Below are positions 28,563-36,909 of a DNA stretch of 64,000 nt, piece by piece. The position numbers and the translations under genes are program-made. The stretch covers positions 62,001 through 126,000 of the forward strand of contig NZ_SMTE01000006.1 of the NCBI RefSeq assembly GCF_004357765.1. Direction: 5' to 3'. Position 1 is the first letter of the stretch, and each line of letters opens with the position of its first letter. Under the pieces are notes generated by a model. It worked only from the letters and a program-made list of their open reading frames with translations, had not been told where the DNA came from and searched no databases. The DNA comes from Pseudomonas putida. Its GTDB lineage: Bacteria > Pseudomonadota > Gammaproteobacteria > Pseudomonadales > Pseudomonadaceae.

Positions 28563-28581
28563 GCGAATAATTATCGTTAGT
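28563..28581. promoter_or_regulatory. Probable Fur box before fecI-type gene
   Basis: gcgaataattatcgttagt matches the 19-bp Fur consensus (GATAATGATAATCATTATC) at about 12 positions and is the only AT-rich island in the gap, 29 bases before the sigma gene start. Fe-Fur would repress the sigma factor in iron-rich cells. Confidence 0.6.
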
Positions 28582-28609
28582 TAATGCATTCGTTCCGGGG
28601 GGACGCTGC

Positions 28610-29128
28610 GTGTCTTCTGCCCACAGCCCACATGCCGAACTGGTCGGCTCGCTGTACCGCGACCATCGCGGCTGGCTGCTCGCCTGGCTGCAACGCAGCC
28701 TGGCCTGCCGCCAACGTGCCGAAGACCTCAGCCAGGATACCTTCGTCCGCCTGCTCGGCCGCGACCAGTTGGACGCCCCACGCGAACCCCGTGCCTTCCT
28801 CGCCGCCGTGGCCAAGGGGCTACTGTTCGACCACTTCCGTCGCAGCGCGCTGGAACAGGCCTACCTGACTGAATTGGCGCGCCTGCCCGAAGCCGAGCAT
28901 CCTTCTCCCGAACAACAGCAACTGATCCTCGAAGACCTCAAGGCCATCGATCGCCTGCTCGGCAAGCTGTCCAGCAAGGCCCGCGCGGCGTTTTTGCACA
29001 ATCGTCTGGATGGCATGGGCCACGCCGAGATCGCCGAGCGCCTGGGCGTTTCGGTATCGCGCGTGCGTCAGTACATCGCCCAAGGCATGCGCCAGTGCTA
29101 CGTGGCGCTCTATGGGGAGCCGACGTGA
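28610..29128 (+). CDS. FecI-type ECF sigma factor
   Basis: 172 residues, ECF sigma: region 2 at about 15-80 (LYRDHRGWLLAWLQR, RAEDLSQDTFVRLL) and region 4 at about 105-160 (AEIAERLGVSVSRVRQYI). Start is GTG at 28610 with gggggga about 6 bases upstream. It overlaps fecR by 4 bases (GTGA) and is followed by the TonB receptor, so it forms a classical cell-surface signalling trio: ferric siderophore in the receptor, FecR, sigma, receptor gene transcription. Confidence 0.93.
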   Translation: MSSAHSPHAELVGSLYRDHRGWLLAWLQRSLACRQRAEDLSQDTFVRLLGRDQLDAPREPRAFLAAVAKGLLFDHFRRSALEQAYLTELARLPEAEHPSPEQQQLILEDLKAIDRLLGKLSSKARAAFLHNRLDGMGHAEIAERLGVSVSRVRQYIAQGMRQCYVALYGEPT

Positions 29129-30081
29129 ACGGCGCACCGGTATCGGCCAGGGTCCTCGAAGCCGCCATCGCCTGGAAGATGAACCTTGAAGAGGGCTACG
29201 GTGGCTCCGACCAACGCGGCGAATTCATGCGCTGGCACGCCGCCAGCGAAGAGCATGCCCGCGCCTGGCGCCAACTGGGTGCCCTCGACCAGCGCGTCAG
29301 CGCCGCTGCCGGTCCGGCACGCCAGGCCTTGCAACAATCGCGGGTGGGGTTGCGCCGCCGTGTCGGCAAGGTCGGTGGCGGGCTGGCCGGCATGTTCCTG
29401 CTCGGCTCGCTGCTGGCCTGGCTCGGCGCTCCCTCGCTGTCGCCCAGCTATTGGCTGGCCGACCAGCGCACCGCCACCGGCGAACTGCGCACCTTGCGTC
29501 TGGAAGACGGTACCCTGCTGAGTCTGAACAGCCACACCGCCGTGGACATCGACTACGCCGGCGAGCAACGGGTACTCGTCCTGCACCAGGGCGAAATCTC
29601 GGTAGAGACCGGCCATGCCGATCCTCGCCCGCTGCTGGTGCGCACCGACGACGGCCGCCTGCGCCCGTTGGGCACACGTTTCCTGGTACGCCGCGAAGAC
29701 CAGGGCACGCGCCTGGAAGTGCTGCAATCGTCGGTCGCGGCGATGCCGCGCAACAGCGGCGACGAGCGCGTAGTGCAGGCCGGTCAGCAGGTGCTGATGA
29801 ATGCCAATGGCCTCGGCGAAACCAGCCAGGTTGCCACCGGTGCAGACGCCTGGACCCGTGGCATGCTGGTAGTGGACAACGTGCGCCTGGGCGATTTGCT
29901 GGCGCGACTGGGCCAGTACCGCAGGGGCCACCTTGGGGTCGCCGACGAGGTCGCCGACCTGCGCGTGACCGGCAGCTTCCCCCTGACCAACACCGATCTG
30001 GCCCTGGCTTCGCTGGTGCCGGCGCTGCCGGTGAAGATCGAACAGCACACACCGTGGTGGGTCACGGTAGTCCCCAAATAA
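29125..30081 (+). CDS. FecR-type anti-sigma/signal transducer
   Basis: 318 residues from the GTG at 29125 that overlaps the sigma stop. Cytoplasmic N-terminal DUF4880/FecR_N part (ARVLEAAIAWKMNLEEG, RWHAASEEHARAWRQL), one membrane helix at about 84-101 (GGGLAGMFLLGSLLAWLG), then a periplasmic FecR domain (RTLRLEDGTLLSLNSHTAVD) and a C-terminal STN-like interaction region. It receives the signal from the receptor N-terminus and controls the ECF sigma. The 163-bp gap to the receptor holds no promoter I can assign confidently. Confidence 0.93.
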   Translation: MNGAPVSARVLEAAIAWKMNLEEGYGGSDQRGEFMRWHAASEEHARAWRQLGALDQRVSAAAGPARQALQQSRVGLRRRVGKVGGGLAGMFLLGSLLAWLGAPSLSPSYWLADQRTATGELRTLRLEDGTLLSLNSHTAVDIDYAGEQRVLVLHQGEISVETGHADPRPLLVRTDDGRLRPLGTRFLVRREDQGTRLEVLQSSVAAMPRNSGDERVVQAGQQVLMNANGLGETSQVATGADAWTRGMLVVDNVRLGDLLARLGQYRRGHLGVADEVADLRVTGSFPLTNTDLALASLVPALPVKIEQHTPWWVTVVPK

Positions 30082-30244
30082 GCAAGCCTGCTTGCCCTGG
30101 CAGGAGGCACCTCGCCGGCGACGTGGCCGGCGCAGGCAAACTACTAATCTGAATTGTTCTCACTTTTTTTCGTATACCCCTGTCACTTTTCGAATCTCGC
30201 TCGGCAAGGAAGCAACTAGCACTTATCCGTCGAGGAGCCGTTGC

Positions 30245-32677
30245 ATGTCCCACGCTGTTGATCGTTTGCTTCGCCCTAGCCTCTTGGCCTTGGCCATCGG
30301 TTTAGCTAACCCGCTTGCCGCTGCCGCGGTGTTCGCTGCCGAACCGTCCACGGCGCAGCGCTACGACCTGCCAAGCGCACCGTTGGCCAGCACGTTGAAC
30401 CAGATCGCCAGCCAGTCGGGTATCGCCCTGGCTATCGATCCGGCACTGGTCAGCGGGCTAACCTCGGCCCCGGTCAATGGCCAGTACGACGGCGTAGGCG
30501 CTCTGGGCGCTGCCCTGCGCGGCACCGGGCTACAGCTACAGCTGAGCAATGCGGGCAGCTATAGCCTGGTGGCGGTGCCCGATGGCGCCTTGGCCCTGCC
30601 GGAAACCGCGATCAATGCCGACGCGGCCTACGAAACGGCCTGGGGCCCGGTCGAAGGCTACGTCGCCAAGCGCACTGCTGCTGGCACCAAGACCGACACC
30701 GCCCTGGTCGAAGTCCCCCGTTCGATCTCGGTGGCCACCCGTGAGCAGATGAGCGACCGGGGTGTGCATAGCCTCGACGATGCCGTGCGCTACATGCCGG
30801 GGATCGTCTCCGCCAGCTTCGGCAGCGACACCCGCTATGACTGGATGCGCGTACGCGGCTTCGAGCCGACCCATTATCTCGACGGCCTGCCGTTGCCCCG
30901 CGGCGTCTATGCCAACCCCAAGCCCGAGACCTGGAACCTCGACCGCCTGGCCCTGTTGCGCGGCCCGGCTTCCTCGCTCTACGGCCAGACCCCACCGGGC
31001 GGTCTGCTGGACATGGTCAGCCGTCGCCCCCAGGCCGAAAGCGCCCATGAAATCCAGCTGCAGTACGGCAGTGACAATCACCGCCAGATCAACTTCGCCA
31101 GCACCGGCAAGATCGATGATCAAGGCCAGTTCCTGTATGGCGTGAGTGGCGTGATCCGCGATGGCGGCACGCAAATCGACCACATCGACGACAAGCGCTA
31201 CAACATCGCGCCAAGCCTGACCTGGAACATCGACGACGACACCTCGCTGACCCTGCTGACCCAGTTCACCCGCGACGATACCGGCGCTACCAGCCAGTTC
31301 CGGCCTATCCAGGGCACCAAGATCGACATGCCGTTCGGCAAGATCTCCCGCCACAAGAACCTGGGCGATCCGGACTACGAGTTCTACGACCGTACCTACT
31401 ATGCGTTGGGTTATGCCTTCGAACACCGATTCAATGACGTCTGGCAGTTCCGCCAGAATCTGCGCTACACCAAGTCGGACCTGGCGTTCCAAACCATCAC
31501 CCCCGGCAGCTACAACCCGATCACCCCGCCGGTGCAGGACGATGGCACCGTCAGCCGTTTGTCCACCAACACCGATGAAGACATCAGCCAGTTTGCCGTG
31601 GACAACAACTTCCAGGCCGACTTCGCCACCGGTGACGTTACCCATACACTCCTGATCGGCCTGGACCACCAGCGCATCAATACCAACTACCTGTCGATCT
31701 TCGACTTCACGGTGCCGCCGAGCAACGTCAACGACCCGGTCTATGGCTTGCCGATCAGCCGACCGGATCGCGCCGACGCCTTCTATGACTACAACCAGAA
31801 GACCCGCCAGACCGGCGTCTACATCCAGGACCAGATGGCGCTGGGCAACTGGCGCCTGACCTTGGGTGGGCGTGAGGACTGGGTGCACACCGGCACCAAG
31901 TTCTTCAACGACAACGACGCCACCAACACTGAGCGTGACAAGAAGTTCAGCGCTAACGCGGCCATCAGCTACGTGTTCGACTCCGGTCTGGTTCCGTACC
32001 TTTCGTATGCCGAGTCGTTCCAACCGACACTCAATGCAACCGCCTCGGCAACCCAATCGTTCAAGCCTACCGAGGGCGAGCAGTGGGAGCTGGGTATCAA
32101 GTACCAGCCACCGGGCTCCAACACGCTGCTCTCGGCAGCGATCTATGACCTGACCCAGAAGAACGTTTCGGTCACCAACAACGTCGGCGGCGTTACAGTC
32201 ACCAGCCAGACCGGCGAAGTGAAAGTGCACGGCCTGGAGTTGGAGGCCGTGTCCGATGTCACCGACAACCTGAAGCTGATCGCCGCCTATACCTTGGCCA
32301 AGTCCGAAGTGCAGGATGGCCTGTACAAAGGCAACCGCCTGCAACTGATGCCCAACCAGCAGGCCTCGCTGTGGGCCGACTACACGTGGCACAGCGGCTG
32401 GCTCGACGGCTTCGGCATCGGCGGCGGTGCGCGCTATACCGGCAACACCTACGGCGACCAGGCCAACACCTACCTGGGGAAGGCCAATGCCTACACCGTG
32501 TTCGACGCATCCGTGCACTATGACCTGGGGCGTCTGGATAACAGCCTGAAGGGTGCCTCGGTGGCGGTCAACGCCACCAACCTGTTCGACAAGGAATACC
32601 TTTCGACCTGTGACGCTTTCTACTGCTACTACGGCGATGCGCGCAGCGTCGTGGCCAGCGCCACCTACAAGTTCTGA
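30245..32677 (+). CDS. TonB-dependent siderophore receptor/transducer with STN domain
   Basis: 810 residues from the ATG at 30245 (gagga upstream); the in-frame stretch before it is not coding. Signal peptide about 1-33; STN (secretin/TonB N-terminal signalling) domain about 45-95 (SQSGIALAIDPALVSG); plug about 130-255 with RGPASSLYGQTPPGG; then a 22-strand barrel ending in the C-terminal Phe of YKF. The C-terminal block with paired cysteines in CDAFYCYYGDARSV is characteristic of hydroxamate receptors such as FhuE/FoxA. The STN domain and upstream sigma/FecR pair show it signals as well as transports. The exact siderophore is unknown. Confidence 0.92.
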   Translation: MSHAVDRLLRPSLLALAIGLANPLAAAAVFAAEPSTAQRYDLPSAPLASTLNQIASQSGIALAIDPALVSGLTSAPVNGQYDGVGALGAALRGTGLQLQLSNAGSYSLVAVPDGALALPETAINADAAYETAWGPVEGYVAKRTAAGTKTDTALVEVPRSISVATREQMSDRGVHSLDDAVRYMPGIVSASFGSDTRYDWMRVRGFEPTHYLDGLPLPRGVYANPKPETWNLDRLALLRGPASSLYGQTPPGGLLDMVSRRPQAESAHEIQLQYGSDNHRQINFASTGKIDDQGQFLYGVSGVIRDGGTQIDHIDDKRYNIAPSLTWNIDDDTSLTLLTQFTRDDTGATSQFRPIQGTKIDMPFGKISRHKNLGDPDYEFYDRTYYALGYAFEHRFNDVWQFRQNLRYTKSDLAFQTITPGSYNPITPPVQDDGTVSRLSTNTDEDISQFAVDNNFQADFATGDVTHTLLIGLDHQRINTNYLSIFDFTVPPSNVNDPVYGLPISRPDRADAFYDYNQKTRQTGVYIQDQMALGNWRLTLGGREDWVHTGTKFFNDNDATNTERDKKFSANAAISYVFDSGLVPYLSYAESFQPTLNATASATQSFKPTEGEQWELGIKYQPPGSNTLLSAAIYDLTQKNVSVTNNVGGVTVTSQTGEVKVHGLELEAVSDVTDNLKLIAAYTLAKSEVQDGLYKGNRLQLMPNQQASLWADYTWHSGWLDGFGIGGGARYTGNTYGDQANTYLGKANAYTVFDASVHYDLGRLDNSLKGASVAVNATNLFDKEYLSTCDAFYCYYGDARSVVASATYKF

Positions 32678-32733
32678 CTGAGCACGGGCCGCTGTGCGGC
32701 CCAGGCTTCCGACAAACAAGCAACGGAACTCTG

Positions 32734-33846
32734 ATGAAAAGCCCAACCATCCGCCGCTGGTCGCAGGTCCACACGTGGAGCAGCCTGGTCTGCACCGCGT
32801 TCCTGCTCCTGCTGGCGCTCACCGGCTTGCCGCTGATCTTCCACCACGAACTCGAACACCTGCTCGGCGACGCTCCTGAACTGCGCGAAATGCCCGCTGG
32901 CACGCCGCACCTCGACCTGCAACAACTGGTGCTCAAAGCCGAGCAGCACCGCCCAGGCGAAGTGATGCAATACTTCGGCTACGACGAGGACGAACGCAAC
33001 GGTGTGATCGCCATCACCGCAGCCACCGCCGGCACCGAACCCAATTCGTCGCACACCTTCATGCTCGATGCCCGTACCGGAGAAGCCGTGGCCATGCCTG
33101 CCGCCAATGGCGGCTTCATGATGATCATGCTGCGCCTGCACGTGGACATGTTCGCCGGCCTGCCCGGCAAACTATTGTTGGCGTTCATGGGCCTGTTGTT
33201 CGTGGTCGCCATCGTTTCCGGAACGGTGCTCTACGCCCCGTTCATGCGCCGCCTGGACTTCGCCACGGTACGTAACGACAAATCGACGCGCCTGCGCTGG
33301 CTCGACCTGCACAACCTGATCGGCGTGGTGACCTTGGCCTGGGCCCTGACCGTAGGCGTCACCGGCGTGATCAGCGCGCTATCGGACCTGGTCATCGCCG
33401 CCTGGCGCAACGACAGCCTGGCCGCGATGGTCGCGCCCTACCGTGACGCCCCCCCGCTCACCGAACGGGCCCCGGCGACACGGCTACTGGACATCGCCGA
33501 ACAGGCCGCCCCCGGCATGCGCCCGGACTTCATCGCCTTCCCCGGCACACGCTTTTCCAGCGAGCACCACTATGCCGTGTTCATGAAAGGCGCCACGCAC
33601 CTGACCTCGCATTTGCTCACCCCGGTGCTGATCGATGCGCGCACCCTGGCGGTCACCGCCGTCGGCGATCGGCCCTGGTACATGGATGCCATGGGGCTGT
33701 CACAGCCTCTGCACTTCGGTGACTACGGCGGGCGACCGATGCAGATTCTCTGGGCCGTGCTCGATGTGCTGACCATCATCGTGCTCGGCAGTGGCCTGTA
33801 CCTGTGGTGGGGCAAGCAACGCAAGGTCCGGGAGGTGCGCCCATGA
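32734..33846 (+). CDS. PepSY-associated TM protein (PiuB-like)
   Basis: 370 residues with four membrane helices (about 18-38, 150-170, 200-222, 340-360) and PepSY-like periplasmic parts. The N-terminal RRWSQVHTWSSLVCTAFLLLLALTG is diagnostic. Members sit in the cytoplasmic membrane beside siderophore receptors and are thought to reduce or release ferric siderophore iron. It follows the receptor by 56 bases and overlaps a tiny membrane gene by 4 bases. Confidence 0.88.
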   Translation: MKSPTIRRWSQVHTWSSLVCTAFLLLLALTGLPLIFHHELEHLLGDAPELREMPAGTPHLDLQQLVLKAEQHRPGEVMQYFGYDEDERNGVIAITAATAGTEPNSSHTFMLDARTGEAVAMPAANGGFMMIMLRLHVDMFAGLPGKLLLAFMGLLFVVAIVSGTVLYAPFMRRLDFATVRNDKSTRLRWLDLHNLIGVVTLAWALTVGVTGVISALSDLVIAAWRNDSLAAMVAPYRDAPPLTERAPATRLLDIAEQAAPGMRPDFIAFPGTRFSSEHHYAVFMKGATHLTSHLLTPVLIDARTLAVTAVGDRPWYMDAMGLSQPLHFGDYGGRPMQILWAVLDVLTIIVLGSGLYLWWGKQRKVREVRP

Positions 33847-34019
33847 GCCACCGGTCACGCGCTACCTGGCGCATCTTCCTCTGGCCGTGCGCGATCGCGG
33901 CGCTCGGCGCGGCGGGACTGTTCGCCGCGCTGCTCGGCGACGGGCTCTGGGACGCGCTCGCCTGGCTGGGCCTGGGCATACCCGCCATACTCGGCCTGCG
34001 CGGGCTGTACCGCAGGTGA
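33843..34019 (+). CDS. Small two-helix membrane protein coupled to PepSY gene
   Basis: 58 residues, starting in the ATGA overlap with the PepSY stop. Two hydrophobic stretches (FLWPCAIAALGAAGLFAALLG and AWLGLGIPAILGLRGLY) with basic ends. I recognise no named family with certainty; small proteins of this layout commonly accompany PepSY reductase-like proteins. It is probably a membrane partner of that protein. Confidence 0.72.
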   Translation: MSHRSRATWRIFLWPCAIAALGAAGLFAALLGDGLWDALAWLGLGIPAILGLRGLYRR

Positions 34020-34089
34020 GGTAACCCGCTGCCACACCGAGGCCTGCCGTAACGACCATGCTCCTGGCCCGCCCAACAGGAGCATGCCC

Positions 34090-36909
34090 ATGACCCCCTT
34101 GCAGCGTCTCAAGTCCCTGGACGCCCCCATCATCCAACTGCTCTCCGGCTTTCCGGCACACGACCGCGCGCTGCCCTCCTGGCAGGCCCGGCAACGCTTC
34201 TTCGGTGACCTGGCCGATTACTGGAATGCGCCGGACAGCACCGGCGAAAACCGCAAAGCGCGCCTGATCCAGCTGCGGGGCCAGCAATTGCGCGCCGAGA
34301 TCGAGCTGCGCATGGCCGACCAGACACTCGAACCTGCCCATGCCCAACTACTCGAAACCTGTCTGGACAAACCGCTGTCCTGGCAGCGGCAAGTACTGCC
34401 CGCTGCGACACGCCCACAACTGTACCGACCCTTGCTGGATATCACCCGCCCCAATTGGCGGGGCCATATACCCGGTGTAGTGGTGATCGTGGAAGGCGGC
34501 CCGCCCGGTCAGTTGCTGAACCACGGCCAGGCCCGCGGCCGAGCCTTGCTGTGCAGCCTCTCCCACGGTATCGAAGCGTTCAGCGACCTGTCGGCACTGC
34601 ACCGGGAGCTCTGCGAGCGGCTCGACGACCCACTGCAAAGCCTGCCCTTGCTACGGCTGTTCGTCCGTACCGACGATCAGAGCTGTGCGCACAATGCCGA
34701 ACGCCTGCGCTATGACTGGCTGACCGATGACTTGCTGCAGTCGCAGGTTCAAGACCTGCTCGATGCCCAGCAAAGGCGCCTGGCCGACTGCTGGCAGATC
34801 CACCCCGAGCCAGCACAGACGAGCGCCCAGGAGGAATTCGCTGCACGCCTGCGCCGCGCCGCAGACCTGCTCGAGGCCACCACCAGCAGGGCGGTATTGC
34901 CCACACGTTACGCTCTGCTGCTGGAAAAGCACTCGCCCGCCTGGCTCAAGCGCGCCTCGCCGCAGGCTCTGACGCATATCATGCAGACCATCCAGGAACT
35001 GGTGATCAGCATCGAGCGGGCCGCTGCACCGGGTATTCCCCGCCACCACGAGTTTCTCGAGCAAAATAGCTTGCAGGTATGGACCCGAGAACGCCTACGC
35101 CAGGCGTTACGCCAGCAGCACCTGCTCGACATCGACCCCCGTCACGTGCTGATCAGCGTGACCATGGCGCGCCAGGTCGGACCGGTACTCCATCCCTCGC
35201 TGCCGAACAGCTACGTGCCTGTGGCCAGCCGTGATCGGGTGGGTGGGACGGTCGAGCTCGTACCTCGCACCTACAGCCTGGAACAACTGGCATTGCTCAA
35301 CGTCGCCTGGCTGGACGTGGACTACTGGCTGACCGCACGTGTTCACCAGGCAGACGGCAGCGCGTTGCCCGAGCTCAGCGCGGCACAGGCGAAGAAGCTG
35401 GTGCGCGAACTGGATACTGGGGCGAGCTACCCACGTTTTCTGCGCACCCACCTGATCGACTCCGCTGCCGGTCGGTGGCGCCAGCAAGCGCATGCCAACA
35501 TCAACCGCGCGCGCATGCACGCCGAAGCAGCCAAAGGCCGTTATGCCGGACACTTCAAGTACAGCCCTGGGCAAATCGGCTATCGCTGGGCCAGGGCGAT
35601 CATGAACTTTCCGGACAGCCAATGGCGGCCCCTTGTGCAGGAAAACCGCATCCAGGTGCGGCAAATGCTGATCAGCAACCAGACGCTTCAGGGCGTTCTG
35701 CTGATCACGACCGACACGCCGACGGTCAAGCGTTTCCTTCTGTATGCCCCTGATGCGCCCGACCGCAAGCCTTGGCGCGAATATGCCTCGGTTCGCGAAT
35801 TGCTACGCTCGCTGCGCGACAAGCCAGCCTTTCGCGACTACGTGATCGAACGCCTGCCCATGGCCAAGCGCAGCACACTGCAAACCCTGTTGACCAAAGG
35901 GCGATTGGGACGGGAACTGACCACCCCGGAAATTACCGGCAACTTCCTGCACGCCTGTTACCTGGCCGAAGTGCGTGCGGTCATCGCGGCCGTGGATGCC
36001 AGTACCAACACCCGCCTGGAACTGCTGGGCCATGCCAGCCTGCGGGCGCTGTGGGTCATCCTCGACATCGTCAGCCTGATATTGCCCAACCGCGCCCTGA
36101 CGCCCCTGGCCTTTGGCCGGGCAGCCATCTCCGCGCTGGATAGCGTACAGGCGCTGGACGAGGATGACCGGATCGGCGCCTTGGCCCATCTGGTCGAGAT
36201 GTTCACTCACGCCGGCGACGGCCTGAACAGCATCAGCGGCTCAACCGTGGTGCGCCGGGCGATCCGCGCCATGCCACCGACACCACCGGTGATGCTGCCG
36301 CCGAGCTACAAGGTCCAACCCGATCCCGCCAAACTGCGCTACCGCATCGATGGCATCCATGGCGAAGGGGTATTCGAAAAGCCGTCGACCTACCCAGGCC
36401 TGACCCACTACTACATCCAGGACAACACCGGGTTCTACTACCAGGTAGCGTTCGATGGCTACCGCTGGCGCGCCGTCGACCCACAACAGGTCGATGCCTA
36501 CACCAAGGTGGCGGTCAAACGCCGCGAAGATGGTGAATGGGTCGTCGACTCACCGGTCCTGTGGTACGAAGGCCTGCCGGACCTTGCGGCGCTTCTGGAC
36601 GGTTGTCGTCTGGAGGAGGTACCGCAGGGCGAAGCCGAACCCTCCACACCCGGTGTCTACCGCAGTAACGACAAGCTGCACCTGCGCGCTGGCGGCCATG
36701 CCCTACCCTTGCGCGCTCACCTGCTCGAACACCATTACCACCTGCTGATCCCAGGCCAACCCAATCGTCGTGGTCCGGCCTGGGCAATCCTTCGCTGGCA
36801 GGATGAGCAATGGCGAATCCGCGTGCGCCAGCCAGGACGCAGTAGCGACTGGCTGGCGCTACCGGCCGGCTATTCCGACAACCGTGGCAGCAGTCGGTCA
36901 AGCCGCTGA
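34090..36909 (+). CDS. Large DUF6543/dermonecrotic-toxin-like protein
   Basis: 939 residues from the ATG at 34090: aggag is 7 bases upstream of it, while the ATG at 34084 is only one base from that site. No signal peptide. The N-terminal region (FFGDLADYWNAPDSTGENRKARLIQL) and the later RFLLYAPDAPDRKPWREYASVREL block resemble the large pseudomonad proteins annotated as DUF6543 or dermonecrotic toxin domain. One hydrophobic segment lies near 660-675 (LRALWVILDIVSLILPN). The C-terminal 220 residues carry repeated YYIQDNTGFYYQVAFDGYRWRAVD-like motifs as in the family. Relatives are often above 1,400 residues with a C-terminal effector; that part is absent, so it may be a shortened form. No immunity or secretion gene is obvious. 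The 3' end overlaps the convergent kinase gene by 40 bases. Confidence 0.65.
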   Translation: MTPLQRLKSLDAPIIQLLSGFPAHDRALPSWQARQRFFGDLADYWNAPDSTGENRKARLIQLRGQQLRAEIELRMADQTLEPAHAQLLETCLDKPLSWQRQVLPAATRPQLYRPLLDITRPNWRGHIPGVVVIVEGGPPGQLLNHGQARGRALLCSLSHGIEAFSDLSALHRELCERLDDPLQSLPLLRLFVRTDDQSCAHNAERLRYDWLTDDLLQSQVQDLLDAQQRRLADCWQIHPEPAQTSAQEEFAARLRRAADLLEATTSRAVLPTRYALLLEKHSPAWLKRASPQALTHIMQTIQELVISIERAAAPGIPRHHEFLEQNSLQVWTRERLRQALRQQHLLDIDPRHVLISVTMARQVGPVLHPSLPNSYVPVASRDRVGGTVELVPRTYSLEQLALLNVAWLDVDYWLTARVHQADGSALPELSAAQAKKLVRELDTGASYPRFLRTHLIDSAAGRWRQQAHANINRARMHAEAAKGRYAGHFKYSPGQIGYRWARAIMNFPDSQWRPLVQENRIQVRQMLISNQTLQGVLLITTDTPTVKRFLLYAPDAPDRKPWREYASVRELLRSLRDKPAFRDYVIERLPMAKRSTLQTLLTKGRLGRELTTPEITGNFLHACYLAEVRAVIAAVDASTNTRLELLGHASLRALWVILDIVSLILPNRALTPLAFGRAAISALDSVQALDEDDRIGALAHLVEMFTHAGDGLNSISGSTVVRRAIRAMPPTPPVMLPPSYKVQPDPAKLRYRIDGIHGEGVFEKPSTYPGLTHYYIQDNTGFYYQVAFDGYRWRAVDPQQVDAYTKVAVKRREDGEWVVDSPVLWYEGLPDLAALLDGCRLEEVPQGEAEPSTPGVYRSNDKLHLRAGGHALPLRAHLLEHHYHLLIPGQPNRRGPAWAILRWQDEQWRIRVRQPGRSSDWLALPAGYSDNRGSSRSSR

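Noticed and set aside
30536-32746. A 736-codon minus-strand open frame opposite the TonB receptor
   Set aside because: Antisense of a receptor with clear signal peptide, plug and C-terminal Phe.
34090-36909. Prophage or insertion-sequence origin for the DUF6543-like gene
   Set aside because: No integrase, transposase, terminal repeats or composition shift could be seen around it.
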